Shown one piece after another: positions 1 to 6,056 of a DNA stretch of 6,641 bases (its first letter is position 1; each line of letters opens with the position of its first letter). The notes below the pieces were generated by a model that was not told the origin of the DNA, made no database searches, and saw only the letters and a list, made by a program, of their open reading frames with translations. The position numbers and the translations under genes were made by a program. This DNA is from Anaerolineaceae bacterium (lineage in GTDB: Bacteria; Chloroflexota; Anaerolineae; Anaerolineales; Anaerolineaceae), in NCBI GenBank assembly GCA_014860845.1, contig JACZIY010000586.1, positions 1 through 6,641 on the forward strand. Reading direction: 5' to 3'.

Positions 1-505
1 GTCCCTGCATCCCGACTGGATTATTATAAATATAGGAGGCTGCCATGGCACCTCCCAGTGAATGCCCACCGATAAACCACGTGGTTATTTCCGGATTGGC
101 AGCCAGAACAGCATCAGCCCGGTTGATGCCAAATACTGCCAGGCTGAGCGGCATTTTGACCAGGAAAACGGAATAGCCTCCATTGGCAATCTCGCGCATC
201 AAGGGTGAATAAGCCCGGTAGTCAACGCGACCGCCAGGATAGAAAATTAACCCGGAGGTGGGGGTGCGATTGGCTGGTGAGAATTGCATCCAGTACTGGC
301 CTTCTGAAATTGTTACCCGTTCATCGGATACAAGTGCCTGCAATGCCGAAGCATCCGGACTTGCCGGGGTGCTACCCCAGATCACAAACCCGACAATTGC
401 CAGGAGTAGTATCAGAAACAGTCCGATCAGGATCCGTTTGATGATGGAAGCTTTCCCCGGTTTCTTTAATTTTTTGTCAGTCGTTTTCGTAGTTTTCTGT
501 TTCAT
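1..505 (-). CDS. Membrane-anchored alpha/beta hydrolase (partial, C-terminus outside window)
   Basis: Reading the minus strand from an ATG at 505 gives 168 codons open to the window edge, so the 3' end is missing. Residues 1-23 are strongly basic (K-rich). Residues 24-43 form a hydrophobic helix, giving a signal anchor that would place the rest outside the cytoplasmic membrane. The globular part shows an alpha/beta hydrolase pattern: a beta strand ending in FYPGGRVD (88-95), an HGG-like oxyanion region, and the nucleophile elbow GHSLGG (147-152) with S149 as the predicted catalytic serine. The acid and histidine of the triad lie beyond the edge. It most resembles the Abhydrolase_5 / dienelactone-hydrolase-like group, but the substrate cannot be told. 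It starts 10 bp after the TPR gene stop and has no good Shine-Dalgarno, which suggests translational coupling in a two-gene operon. The fold is well supported; the exact function is unknown. Confidence 0.85.
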   Translation of the reverse strand, partial: MKQKTTKTTDKKLKKPGKASIIKRILIGLFLILLLAIVGFVIWGSTPASPDASALQALVSDERVTISEGQYWMQFSPANRTPTSGLIFYPGGRVDYRAYSPLMREIANGGYSVFLVKMPLSLAVFGINRADAVLAANPEITTWFIGGHSLGGAMAASYIYNNPVGMQG

Positions 506-515
506 GTGTGTTATT

Positions 516-2186
516 TTAATCCATATTCTGGAGTGCATCCAGACGTTGTTTCGCCCAAGCATTTTCGGGATCAAAGGTGAGCGCCTGCCAGTAATTCAGT
601 AGAGCCTGGTCTCTTTGACCACTTTTTTCAAAGACATACCCCAGTTGTCCCAACCCCCAGGCATCTTTTGGACGAGCCTGCAGGAAGGCTTCCAGATAGG
701 GAATTGCTTCTTCATAATATTGTCCCTGGATCAGGATTTCGGCACAACCAGCTTTCGCCCAATAGTATTTTGGGTTGAGTTCCAGGGTTTTTTGGAAATC
801 TGCCCAGGCAGCTTCCGAATCTCCCATTTCCTGGTAAAGTTCACCACGCTGGTAATACGCCCAAACGTAATTGTCTTTGATGATCAGAGCCTCGTTAAAA
901 TCCTGTAGTGCCAGATCATATTGTTTTAATTCGCGCCGCAGTCGACCACGATGAGCCAGCGCCCAATCGTAATCTGGGTCAATTTCCAGTGAACGGGCGA
1001 AGCTTTCCAGTGCCTGGTCGCTTTGCTTTAATCCGCGTTGCACCTCTGCCATGACCGCATACATCCAGGCGTCTTCACCCAATAAGGCTTTGCCGATTTC
1101 TAGATCAGCCAGCGCTTGTGTGTATTCTCCTAACTGTCGATAGGTCTCTGCACGTTCCACCCAGGCAGTCCCAAATTCAGGCATGATTTCCAACGCTTTA
1201 TCAAACGCTTCCAAAGATTGGTCGAATTGATGATGTAGTCGGTGAATGATCCCGATGCGGCAATGTACCCAGCCATAATCGCTGCGCAATTTGACTGCTG
1301 TCTGAAAAGCACCCAGGGCATTTTCGATTTTGCCCATCTGTTCCAGAATATCACCGCGCACGGCATACACCCAGGCATCCTTTGGCCAGAAATCTCCCAG
1401 GCGGTTAAAATCTGCCAGGGCTTTATCAAGTTCTCCAATCATCTGGTAGAGTTGACCACGCGCGCTGAACACCCAGGGATAATCCGGCAGGATTTCAAGC
1501 GCTTGCTGATAAGCATGCAAGGCTTCATTCAGCAAACCCTGTTTGCGGTAAGCTTCTCCCAAACTATAGTGGATCCAGGCATACTCAGGGTCCAACTTAA
1601 GAGCGTGTTGTAAGTCTTCATAGCCTTCCGTAAATTTGCCCATATCCAGGTAAACACGGCCGCGATGTGCCAGCGCCCAGACATAGTTTGGTCTGGCTTC
1701 CAGCGCCTGGGTGAATATTTCAATCGCCTGTTCATAAAGCTGCAATTCCCGGTAACACTCTCCCAGGGTGGCTAGAACCCAGGCATCCCCTGGTAGCAAG
1801 CTTTTGGCTTTGTTAAGATCAGTTAAAGCCAGCTCATAATCTTCCAGCCAGAGATGAGCACTGCCACGCTGCGCATACGCCCAGCCATAAAATGGGTCCA
1901 GTTCCAAAGCACGTTCGAACATCTTCATGGCTTCCGGAAATTTTGAGTTTTCGCGCAGGCAATATCCCAGGTGCGCGTATACCCAGGGATCGGTAACATG
2001 CTTTCTTAAGTAGGAACGGTATTCTTTGATGGCTTTGGAAAAGTGATCTTCACGTTCGTACAGGTAACCACGTGAAAGAATCATATCCGCGTCCTGGAAA
2101 TCGAGCGGATCTTTGGGATTCTTACCAATTTTCTGGAACTGGCGTTCGGTTGCTGGCACCGGTTTCCTCACTTTTTGTCTTTTCAT
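516..2186 (-). CDS. Tetratricopeptide (TPR) repeat protein, about 15 W-rich repeats
   Basis: Almost the whole protein is 34-residue TPRs. From the ATG at 2186 it is 556 aa: a short basic N-terminus, one TPR without the tryptophan, then 14 repeats each opening with a (Y/D)xW motif (DPWVYAHLG, YGWAYAQRG, DAWVLATLG and so on), and a partial capping repeat ending NAWAKQRLDALQ. No signal peptide, membrane segment or catalytic domain is visible, so a cytoplasmic scaffold for protein-protein contacts is inferred. The W-rich type resembles TPR tails of bacterial STAND proteins, but no NTPase is attached here. Three starts are possible: TTG at 2216 (inside the predicted -35 box), ATG at 2186 (only 2 nt after the -10 box), and GTG at 2159 with a good GAGGA site upstream. 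ATG is listed as the conventional choice, but GTG fits the predicted promoter better. The hydrolase gene follows 10 bp downstream. The partner and process are unknown. Confidence 0.9.
   Translation of the reverse strand: MKRQKVRKPVPATERQFQKIGKNPKDPLDFQDADMILSRGYLYEREDHFSKAIKEYRSYLRKHVTDPWVYAHLGYCLRENSKFPEAMKMFERALELDPFYGWAYAQRGSAHLWLEDYELALTDLNKAKSLLPGDAWVLATLGECYRELQLYEQAIEIFTQALEARPNYVWALAHRGRVYLDMGKFTEGYEDLQHALKLDPEYAWIHYSLGEAYRKQGLLNEALHAYQQALEILPDYPWVFSARGQLYQMIGELDKALADFNRLGDFWPKDAWVYAVRGDILEQMGKIENALGAFQTAVKLRSDYGWVHCRIGIIHRLHHQFDQSLEAFDKALEIMPEFGTAWVERAETYRQLGEYTQALADLEIGKALLGEDAWMYAVMAEVQRGLKQSDQALESFARSLEIDPDYDWALAHRGRLRRELKQYDLALQDFNEALIIKDNYVWAYYQRGELYQEMGDSEAAWADFQKTLELNPKYYWAKAGCAEILIQGQYYEEAIPYLEAFLQARPKDAWGLGQLGYVFEKSGQRDQALLNYWQALTFDPENAWAKQRLDALQNMD
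2165..2169 (-). promoter_or_regulatory. Candidate ribosome binding site favouring a GTG start at 2159 for the TPR gene
   Basis: On the minus strand GAGGA lies 5 nt before an in-frame GTG (2157-2159). Neither the ATG at 2186 nor the TTG at 2216 has a purine-rich site before it. Together with the promoter directly upstream, this makes the shorter 547-aa product plausible. Confidence 0.4.
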
Positions 2187-2188
2187 TA

Positions 2189-2216
2189 ATTGTATTGATA
2201 AAATGTAACTTTTCAA
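2189..2216 (-). promoter_or_regulatory. Predicted sigma-70-type promoter of the TPR-hydrolase operon
   Basis: On the minus strand TTGAAA (2211-2216) is followed after 16 bp by TACAAT (2189-2194). Transcription would begin near 2182, just inside or after the ATG codon at 2186-2184. This argues for translation from the downstream GTG at 2159. It is predicted from sequence only. Confidence 0.5.
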
Positions 2217-2267
2217 ATCAGCACAGGCAAGGTGTTTTGGCGGAGAATTCCTGATCCTACATGTTAT

Positions 2268-2295
2268 TTGATTTCCTGAATTGATCTGTTATAAT
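2268..2295 (+). promoter_or_regulatory. Predicted sigma-70-type promoter of slyD
   Basis: TTGATT (2268-2273), a 16-bp spacer and a perfect TATAAT (2290-2295) lie 51 bp before the slyD start codon. The expected leader is about 45 nt. It diverges from the TPR promoter, with about 50 bp between the two -35 boxes. Confidence 0.6.
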
Positions 2296-2346
2296 CGCTG
2301 GAAACCTGACTGAAAAAGTCTTTTTAAAAATTATAAGGAGTACATA

Positions 2347-2880
2347 ATGGTAGAACGAACCCCCGATATTGTTGCCCAGGATCTGGTTGTGAGTCTGGAA
2401 TATTCATTAACCGTAGATGGTGAAGTCATTGATTCAAGTGATGGGTATGGTCCCTTACAATTCATTCAGGGTCATCGCAACATCATTCCCGGGTTGGAAA
2501 AAGAATTATTTGGCATGCAAATTGGTGAGTCACGTGAAATCAATGTGGAACCATCTGATGGTTATGGTGAATACGATAACAATGCCTTTGTGGATATCCC
2601 CAAGGAACAGTTCCCCTCCAATTTTGATTTCGCCATTGGCAAAACAATCCGACTGAGTGACCAGCAGGGTCGTCTGATCAATGCCAATATTATGGAGATC
2701 GGTGAAGGGGATGTACGTCTGGATCTGAATCATCCCCTGGCAGGTAAAGAACTAAAATTTTCAGCTACGATTGTGGACTTACGCATGGCGACAGAAGATG
2801 AGCTGGCAGCCGGTCGATTGGGTGGAGGTGGATGCGCGAGTTGCGGTAGCGGCGATGGCTGCGGTGGCGGCTGCGGATGA
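2347..2880 (+). CDS. slyD: SlyD-type FKBP peptidyl-prolyl cis-trans isomerase with Gly/Cys-rich tail
   Basis: This 177-aa cytoplasmic protein catalyses cis-trans isomerisation of X-Pro bonds and, by family knowledge, acts as a folding chaperone and metal-binding protein. The FKBP core is split as in SlyD: an N-terminal half (DLVVSLEYSLTVDGEVID, 12-29; GHRNIIPGLEKELFGMQIGE, 42-61), the insert-in-flap chaperone domain at about 76-125 (DGYGEYDNNAFVDIPKEQFP), then the closing NHPLAGKELKFSATIVDLR (128-146) and ATEDELA. The tail (158-177) is nearly all glycine, with cysteines 163, 166, 172 and 176 and no histidine. E. coli SlyD instead has a long His/Cys tail used in nickel delivery to hydrogenase. 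The start is secure: AAGGAG at 2335-2340 lies 6 nt before the ATG. The gene is monocistronic, with its own promoter and terminator. The assignment is firm; metal preference is unknown. Confidence 0.95.
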   Translation: MVERTPDIVAQDLVVSLEYSLTVDGEVIDSSDGYGPLQFIQGHRNIIPGLEKELFGMQIGESREINVEPSDGYGEYDNNAFVDIPKEQFPSNFDFAIGKTIRLSDQQGRLINANIMEIGEGDVRLDLNHPLAGKELKFSATIVDLRMATEDELAAGRLGGGGCASCGSGDGCGGGCG

Positions 2881-2888
2881 GGAAAGAC

Positions 2889-2925
2889 AGAGGTTGGTCG
2901 AATGAGATCAACCTCTTTTATTTTA
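2889..2925 (+). terminator. Rho-independent terminator of slyD
   Basis: An 11-bp stem, AGAGGTTGGTC (2889-2899) pairing with GATCAACCTCT (2906-2916) with one G-U wobble and a GAATGA loop, is followed directly by a T-rich run (2916-2924). It begins 8 bp after the slyD stop. Confidence 0.9.
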
Positions 2926-2948
2926 TCCGTGGAAAAGGGGCAAAATGA

Positions 2949-2978
2949 TTGTCAAAAGTGATGAAAAATCACTATAAT
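2949..2978 (+). promoter_or_regulatory. Predicted promoter of the kinase-regulator operon
   Basis: TTGTCA (2949-2954), an 18-bp spacer and a perfect TATAAT (2973-2978) lie 40 bp before the kinase start codon. The predicted transcript starts near 2985. It follows the slyD terminator, so the operon is probably transcribed independently. Confidence 0.6.
2957..2973. promoter_or_regulatory. Palindrome in the promoter spacer, candidate operator
   Basis: AGTGAT (2957-2962) and ATCACT (2968-2973) form a perfect inverted repeat around GAAAA. It fills most of the -35/-10 spacer and touches the first base of the -10 box. A dimeric regulator bound there would block or reshape the promoter. No regulator is identified, and a 6-bp arm can occur by chance. 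Confidence 0.35.
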
Positions 2979-3018
2979 AAGGATTATCTATTGATTATTT
3001 CCTAAAAGTCAGGCAATT

Positions 3019-4881
3019 ATGTCAAATTTTTTTTCCTCTTTACGCAGTCGATTGATTTTGATCATCATTCTGACGGCTGTTCCCGGGATATTGCTGTTGG
3101 TGCAGGTAGGTCTCAACCAACGTGAAGCTGCCAAGCAGGACACGCTGGATGAGGTCATTCACCTGTCGGAGGTAGCCTCCAGTGTGGAAGCCTTGATGGT
3201 AGATAATGCCAAATCGTTTTTATTAACAGTATCTCATCTGCCTACCGTGCGTGAGCAGAGATATGATGAATGCAATGCAATTTTCTGGCATATGTTTGAG
3301 GAACATTTTGATTATTACTCTGCCTTTTATGTGGCCGATTTACAGGGAAATATTGTTTGCAGCCCACCCGAGAAACACGCCCCTCCAGATTTTGAGAGTT
3401 GCGATCATTATCAGAATTTGATCAAAGCCACCGATTTTACGATGAGTGGATATCATATCTGCCGGGTGACAGGGAAAGCAGTCATGTCGGTCGGTTACCC
3501 TGTGTATGATATGCAGGACCAATTTACCAATGTTGCCAATGTGTCCCTGGATTTGATCTGGTTTTACGACTTTGCTAAAGATGCGGGTTTGCCGGAGGGT
3601 GGCGAATTGATTGTCATGGACGAAACTGGAACGATCCTCTCCCATTTCCCGGATAATGATCGCTGGCGCGGATATCGTTTGCCAGCATCGAATATTGTGG
3701 CGCAATTATGGGAACAAAAAAATGGCTATTTGCTGGGAGAAGGACTGAGCGGTGAGGAGACCATTTACGCCATCAGTGAAATTCAAGGCACCACTGGCAA
3801 CCTATCGGTGATTATGGGCTTGCCAACCCGGATTGCTTTTGAAACCGCCAATTTCACACTCCAAAGAAACCTGACGATTATGGTGGTAGTCGTCTTGCTG
3901 GTGTTAATCTTCATGTGGTTCCTGGGAGATGCCCTGATCATCCGACAGGCGAGAGCACTTGTGGAAGCCACCCAGAAATTGGCCAAAGGGGATCTGACGG
4001 CTCGTACAGGAGTCTCATATAAAGAAGGCGAACTGGGGCAATTAGCACACTCCTTTGATGATATGGCGGATGAAATTGCGGAACGGGCCGCCGAACGCGA
4101 TCGTCAGGAAGCGGAGTTAAAAGAGTACACCCTAAATCTGGAACACAGCAACGAGGAACTGCGCAACTTCACCAATGTGGCTTCTCATGATTTACAGGAA
4201 CCTTTGCGCAAAATACAGACGTTTGGTGAGATGTTGCAAGACCGTTACAGCGGTCAACTGGATGCCAAAGGTATGAATTATCTGCAGCGAATGCGCGATG
4301 CTGCTGCCAGGATGCAAGTTTTATTGAGTGAAACCCTGACGTTCTCACGCTCCATCAACAAAGCGTACCAATTCAGTAAGGTAAATATGGAGCAGATTAT
4401 CCGGCAGGTGCTGATTGATCTGGATTGGCAGGTGGAGCAAAAACATGCAAAAGTTACAATCTCGGAATTGCCAACCCTGGAAGCTGATGAAGTTCAAATC
4501 AGCCAACTTTTCCAAAATCTGATCAGCAATGCGCTAAAATTCCATTCACCCGGACGGCAACCGGAAATCAATATATACAGCCCCTATCCCAGGGACGTGA
4601 CGGACAACGAGGGCATGTGTGAAATCCGCGTGCAGGACAATGGCATCGGCTTCAACGAAAAATATCTGGATCGCATTTTCCAACCCTTCCAACGTCTGGA
4701 TGCCAGCGGGGAGTTCCCCGGAATTGGCATGGGGTTGACGATCTGCCGAAAAATTGTGGATAACCATGGTGGCACCATCTCAGCGCATAGCTCCCCCCGA
4801 AAAGGCACCACTTTTGTAGTTCGATTGCCCAGAAAACAATTGAGAGAAAGGCTTAACAATCATGAAAACGACACAGAATAA
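3019..4881 (+). CDS. Membrane sensor histidine kinase (dCache-HAMP-HisKA-HATPase)
   Basis: This 620-aa inner-membrane kinase would sense an extracytoplasmic ligand and phosphorylate the response regulator encoded next to it. In order: membrane helix 1 (about 11-30); an extracytoplasmic two-lobed Cache-like sensor (about 35-283) with PAS-like strands FYVADLQGNIVCS (103-115) and ELIVMDETGTILS (196-208); membrane helix 2 (about 286-302); HAMP (about 304-357); a coiled coil (to about 383); HisKA with FTNVASHDLQEPLRK, phospho-acceptor H390; and HATPase with N box FQNLISNALKF (N500, N504), G1 DNGIGF (540-545), F box FQPFQRL and G2 GIGMGL (568-573). All catalytic boxes are intact. The kinase core is of the kind seen in phytochrome-type kinases, with a Cache sensor in place of the photosensory module. 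The ATG at 3019 has only a weak AGG site (3011-3013). The gene overlaps the regulator gene by 20 bp. The ligand is unknown. Confidence 0.95.
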   Translation: MSNFFSSLRSRLILIIILTAVPGILLLVQVGLNQREAAKQDTLDEVIHLSEVASSVEALMVDNAKSFLLTVSHLPTVREQRYDECNAIFWHMFEEHFDYYSAFYVADLQGNIVCSPPEKHAPPDFESCDHYQNLIKATDFTMSGYHICRVTGKAVMSVGYPVYDMQDQFTNVANVSLDLIWFYDFAKDAGLPEGGELIVMDETGTILSHFPDNDRWRGYRLPASNIVAQLWEQKNGYLLGEGLSGEETIYAISEIQGTTGNLSVIMGLPTRIAFETANFTLQRNLTIMVVVVLLVLIFMWFLGDALIIRQARALVEATQKLAKGDLTARTGVSYKEGELGQLAHSFDDMADEIAERAAERDRQEAELKEYTLNLEHSNEELRNFTNVASHDLQEPLRKIQTFGEMLQDRYSGQLDAKGMNYLQRMRDAAARMQVLLSETLTFSRSINKAYQFSKVNMEQIIRQVLIDLDWQVEQKHAKVTISELPTLEADEVQISQLFQNLISNALKFHSPGRQPEINIYSPYPRDVTDNEGMCEIRVQDNGIGFNEKYLDRIFQPFQRLDASGEFPGIGMGLTICRKIVDNHGGTISAHSSPRKGTTFVVRLPRKQLRERLNNHENDTE

Positions 4882-5341
4882 AAAGATTATCCTGATGGTG
4901 GAAGATGATCCGGATGATATTTACCTGATTGGGGAAGCCATTGATGAATGCCAGATGAACGCCCAGATTTACATTGTGGAGGATGGCGAGCAGATGCTGG
5001 ATTACCTGCACCAGCGGGGAGGTTATTCCGATCCCGACCTGGCACCCCGTCCTGACTTAATCTTGTTGGATCTTAACATGCCCCGCAAGGATGGACGCGA
5101 AGCCCTGGTTGAATTAAAAGAAGACCCCAACCTGCGTGGGATCCCGGTGGTGGTGCTGACCACCTCCAGCGCTGAGCGTGATAAGAAATTTTCGTATGCA
5201 CAGGGTGCCAGTGGATTTGTGACCAAACCGGTCACCTTCAGTGGCCTGCGTGAAGCGGTCTGTAAAATTGGGGATTACTGGATCCGCACCGTGCAACTGC
5301 CGGAGGATAAAACGGGGGATGAAACGGAAGAAGAAGCATAA
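4862..5341 (+). CDS. Single-domain response regulator, Rcp1-like (CheY-type receiver)
   Basis: This 159-aa protein is a receiver domain with no DNA-binding or enzymatic output. Visible landmarks are the acidic pocket VEDDPDD (13-19, with E14, D15, D16), phospho-acceptor D70 in DLILLDLNMPRKDG, the conserved T100/T101 in VVVLTTS, and K122-P123 in VTKPVTF. The loop GGYSDPDLAPRPDLI before the phosphorylation site and the ending KIGDYW are typical of regulators paired with phytochrome-type kinases (the Rcp1/RcpA group). A short acidic tail (147-159) follows. Its start lies inside the kinase gene (20-bp overlap), with AAGG at 4848-4851, so the two are translationally coupled and surely form a pair: the kinase at H390 should phosphorylate D70. 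Phospho-dependent protein binding, possibly in a phosphorelay, is the likely output, with the target encoded elsewhere. No intrinsic terminator follows; the next structured elements are the repeat hairpins from 5361. Confidence 0.93.
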   Translation: MKTTQNKKIILMVEDDPDDIYLIGEAIDECQMNAQIYIVEDGEQMLDYLHQRGGYSDPDLAPRPDLILLDLNMPRKDGREALVELKEDPNLRGIPVVVLTTSSAERDKKFSYAQGASGFVTKPVTFSGLREAVCKIGDYWIRTVQLPEDKTGDETEEEA

Positions 5342-5360
5342 CCCTAATTAGAAGAACACA

Positions 5361-5540
5361 CCACAGGTTAAAACCTGCGTCTGTCAGCATCAAACCGGAT
5401 GAATCCGGTTGCGATGTGAACCTGTTTGAACAGGTTTGAATCTACCAGCCTGTGGTTTTAACCACAGAGGTTGTGAAATAGATCACGCCACACAATACGC
5501 CACAGGTGATGTTGATCAATCGATCACGCAGCCCAACATG
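5361..5540 (+). repeat. Repeat unit 1 (180 bp, complete)
   Basis: Hairpin a 5364-5377 (6-bp stem), b 5393-5410 (8-bp stem, GA loop), c 5419-5436 (8-bp stem, TG loop), d 5450-5467 (8-bp stem, TT loop), all with perfect arms. The linker half (5468-5540) carries a weaker hairpin, TGATC/GATCA at 5513-5526. CCACAGG at 5361-5367 is also complementary to CCTGTGG at 5449-5455, so a closing stem around b and c is possible. Confidence 0.88.
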
Positions 5541-5723
5541 CCACAGGTTAAAACCTGCGTCTGACAACATCAAACCGGATGAATCCGGTTGTGAGAAGAA
5601 CCTGTTTGAACAGGTTTGAATCTACCAGCCTGTGGTTTTAACCACAGGTGAGGTTGTGCAATAGATCACGCCACAAATCACGCCACAGGTGATGTTGATC
5701 AATCGATCACGCAGCCCAACATG
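5541..5723 (+). repeat. Repeat unit 2 (183 bp, complete)
   Basis: All four hairpins are intact. It differs from unit 1 by an extra GTG after hairpin d (accounting for the 3-bp longer period), by substitutions between a and b, and by a different b-c linker (GTGAGAAG instead of GCGATGTG), while the stems are unchanged. Confidence 0.87.
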
Positions 5724-5862
5724 CCACAAGTTAAAACCTGCGTCTGTCAGCATCAAACCGGATGAATCCGGTTGCGATGTGAACCTGTTTGAACAGGTTT
5801 GAATCTATCAGCCTGTGGTTTTAACCACAGAGGTTGTGAAATAGATCACGCCACACAATACG
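5724..5862 (+). repeat. Repeat unit 3 (139 bp, linker shortened by 41 bp)
   Basis: It carries hairpins a-d, but hairpin a has a G-to-A change (CAAGTT) that breaks one pair. The unit lacks the 41-bp segment that in units 1 and 2 lies between two GCCACAGGT direct repeats, as expected for a deletion (or, in the other units, a gain) between those short repeats. Confidence 0.85.
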
Positions 5863-5970
5863 CCACAGGTTAAAACCTGCGTCTGTCAGCATCAAACCGG
5901 ATTCATCCGGTTGTTTAAAGAACCTGTTTGAACAGGTTTGTCAACCAACATGTGGTTTTGATCGCAGATA
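5863..5970 (+). repeat. Repeat unit 4 (terminal, diverged, inverted loop in hairpin b)
   Basis: Hairpins a, b (5895-5912) and c (5921-5938) are intact, but the loop of b reads TC instead of GA, which is exactly the reverse complement of the other copies. Hairpin d is degenerate (TGTGGTTTTGATCGCA), and similarity ends near 5970. The unit borders the AT-rich transposase segment and may form its left boundary. Confidence 0.8.
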
Positions 5971-6056
5971 CAGAAACAAATTTACAAAGGAATATATTCT
6001 AAACATAAATAATTAATTTTGATAAAATAAATTTTTGACATTCATCAAACCTTCAT

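Larger units (their letters stand above)
5361..5970. repeat. Tandem array of four multi-hairpin palindromic repeat units
   Basis: The non-coding stretch between the response regulator and transposase genes is filled by four copies of one unit starting at 5361, 5541, 5724 and 5863. The first part of each unit (about 107 bp) holds four hairpins: a CAGGTTAAAACCTG, b AACCGGATGAATCCGGTT, c AACCTGTTTGAACAGGTT, d CTGTGGTTTTAACCACAG. The rest is a linker rich in GATCACGC and GCCACA. Hairpins b and c keep perfect stems in all four copies while the 8-nt linker between them changes, which suggests structure is what matters. No coding sequence is evident in the array. It resembles REP/BIME clusters by organisation, not by sequence. 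Confidence 0.9.

Noticed and set aside
205..908. Plus-strand open frames opposite the hydrolase and TPR genes
   Set aside because: They mirror strongly supported minus-strand proteins (nucleophile elbow, TPR pattern), have no recognisable domains and lack good ribosome binding sites.
1130..1735. Other open frames within the TPR gene on both strands
   Set aside because: The repeats inside the TPR gene give similar open shadows in alternative frames; their translations show no family features.
2315..2327. AAAAAGTCTTTTT as a terminator or attenuator in the slyD leader
   Set aside because: The arms leave a one-base loop and contain only one G-C pair, so a stable hairpin is unlikely.
5419..5446. 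GTAG motif 5' of hairpin c on the minus strand, as in classical REPs
   Set aside because: GGTAG is present opposite the c-d linker in units 1 and 2 but is changed in units 3, 4 and 5, so it is not a conserved recognition tetranucleotide on present evidence.
5361..5970. CRISPR array
   Set aside because: Palindromic repeats recur, but the period is 139-183 bp, the sequences between hairpins are also conserved between units, and no cas gene is present.
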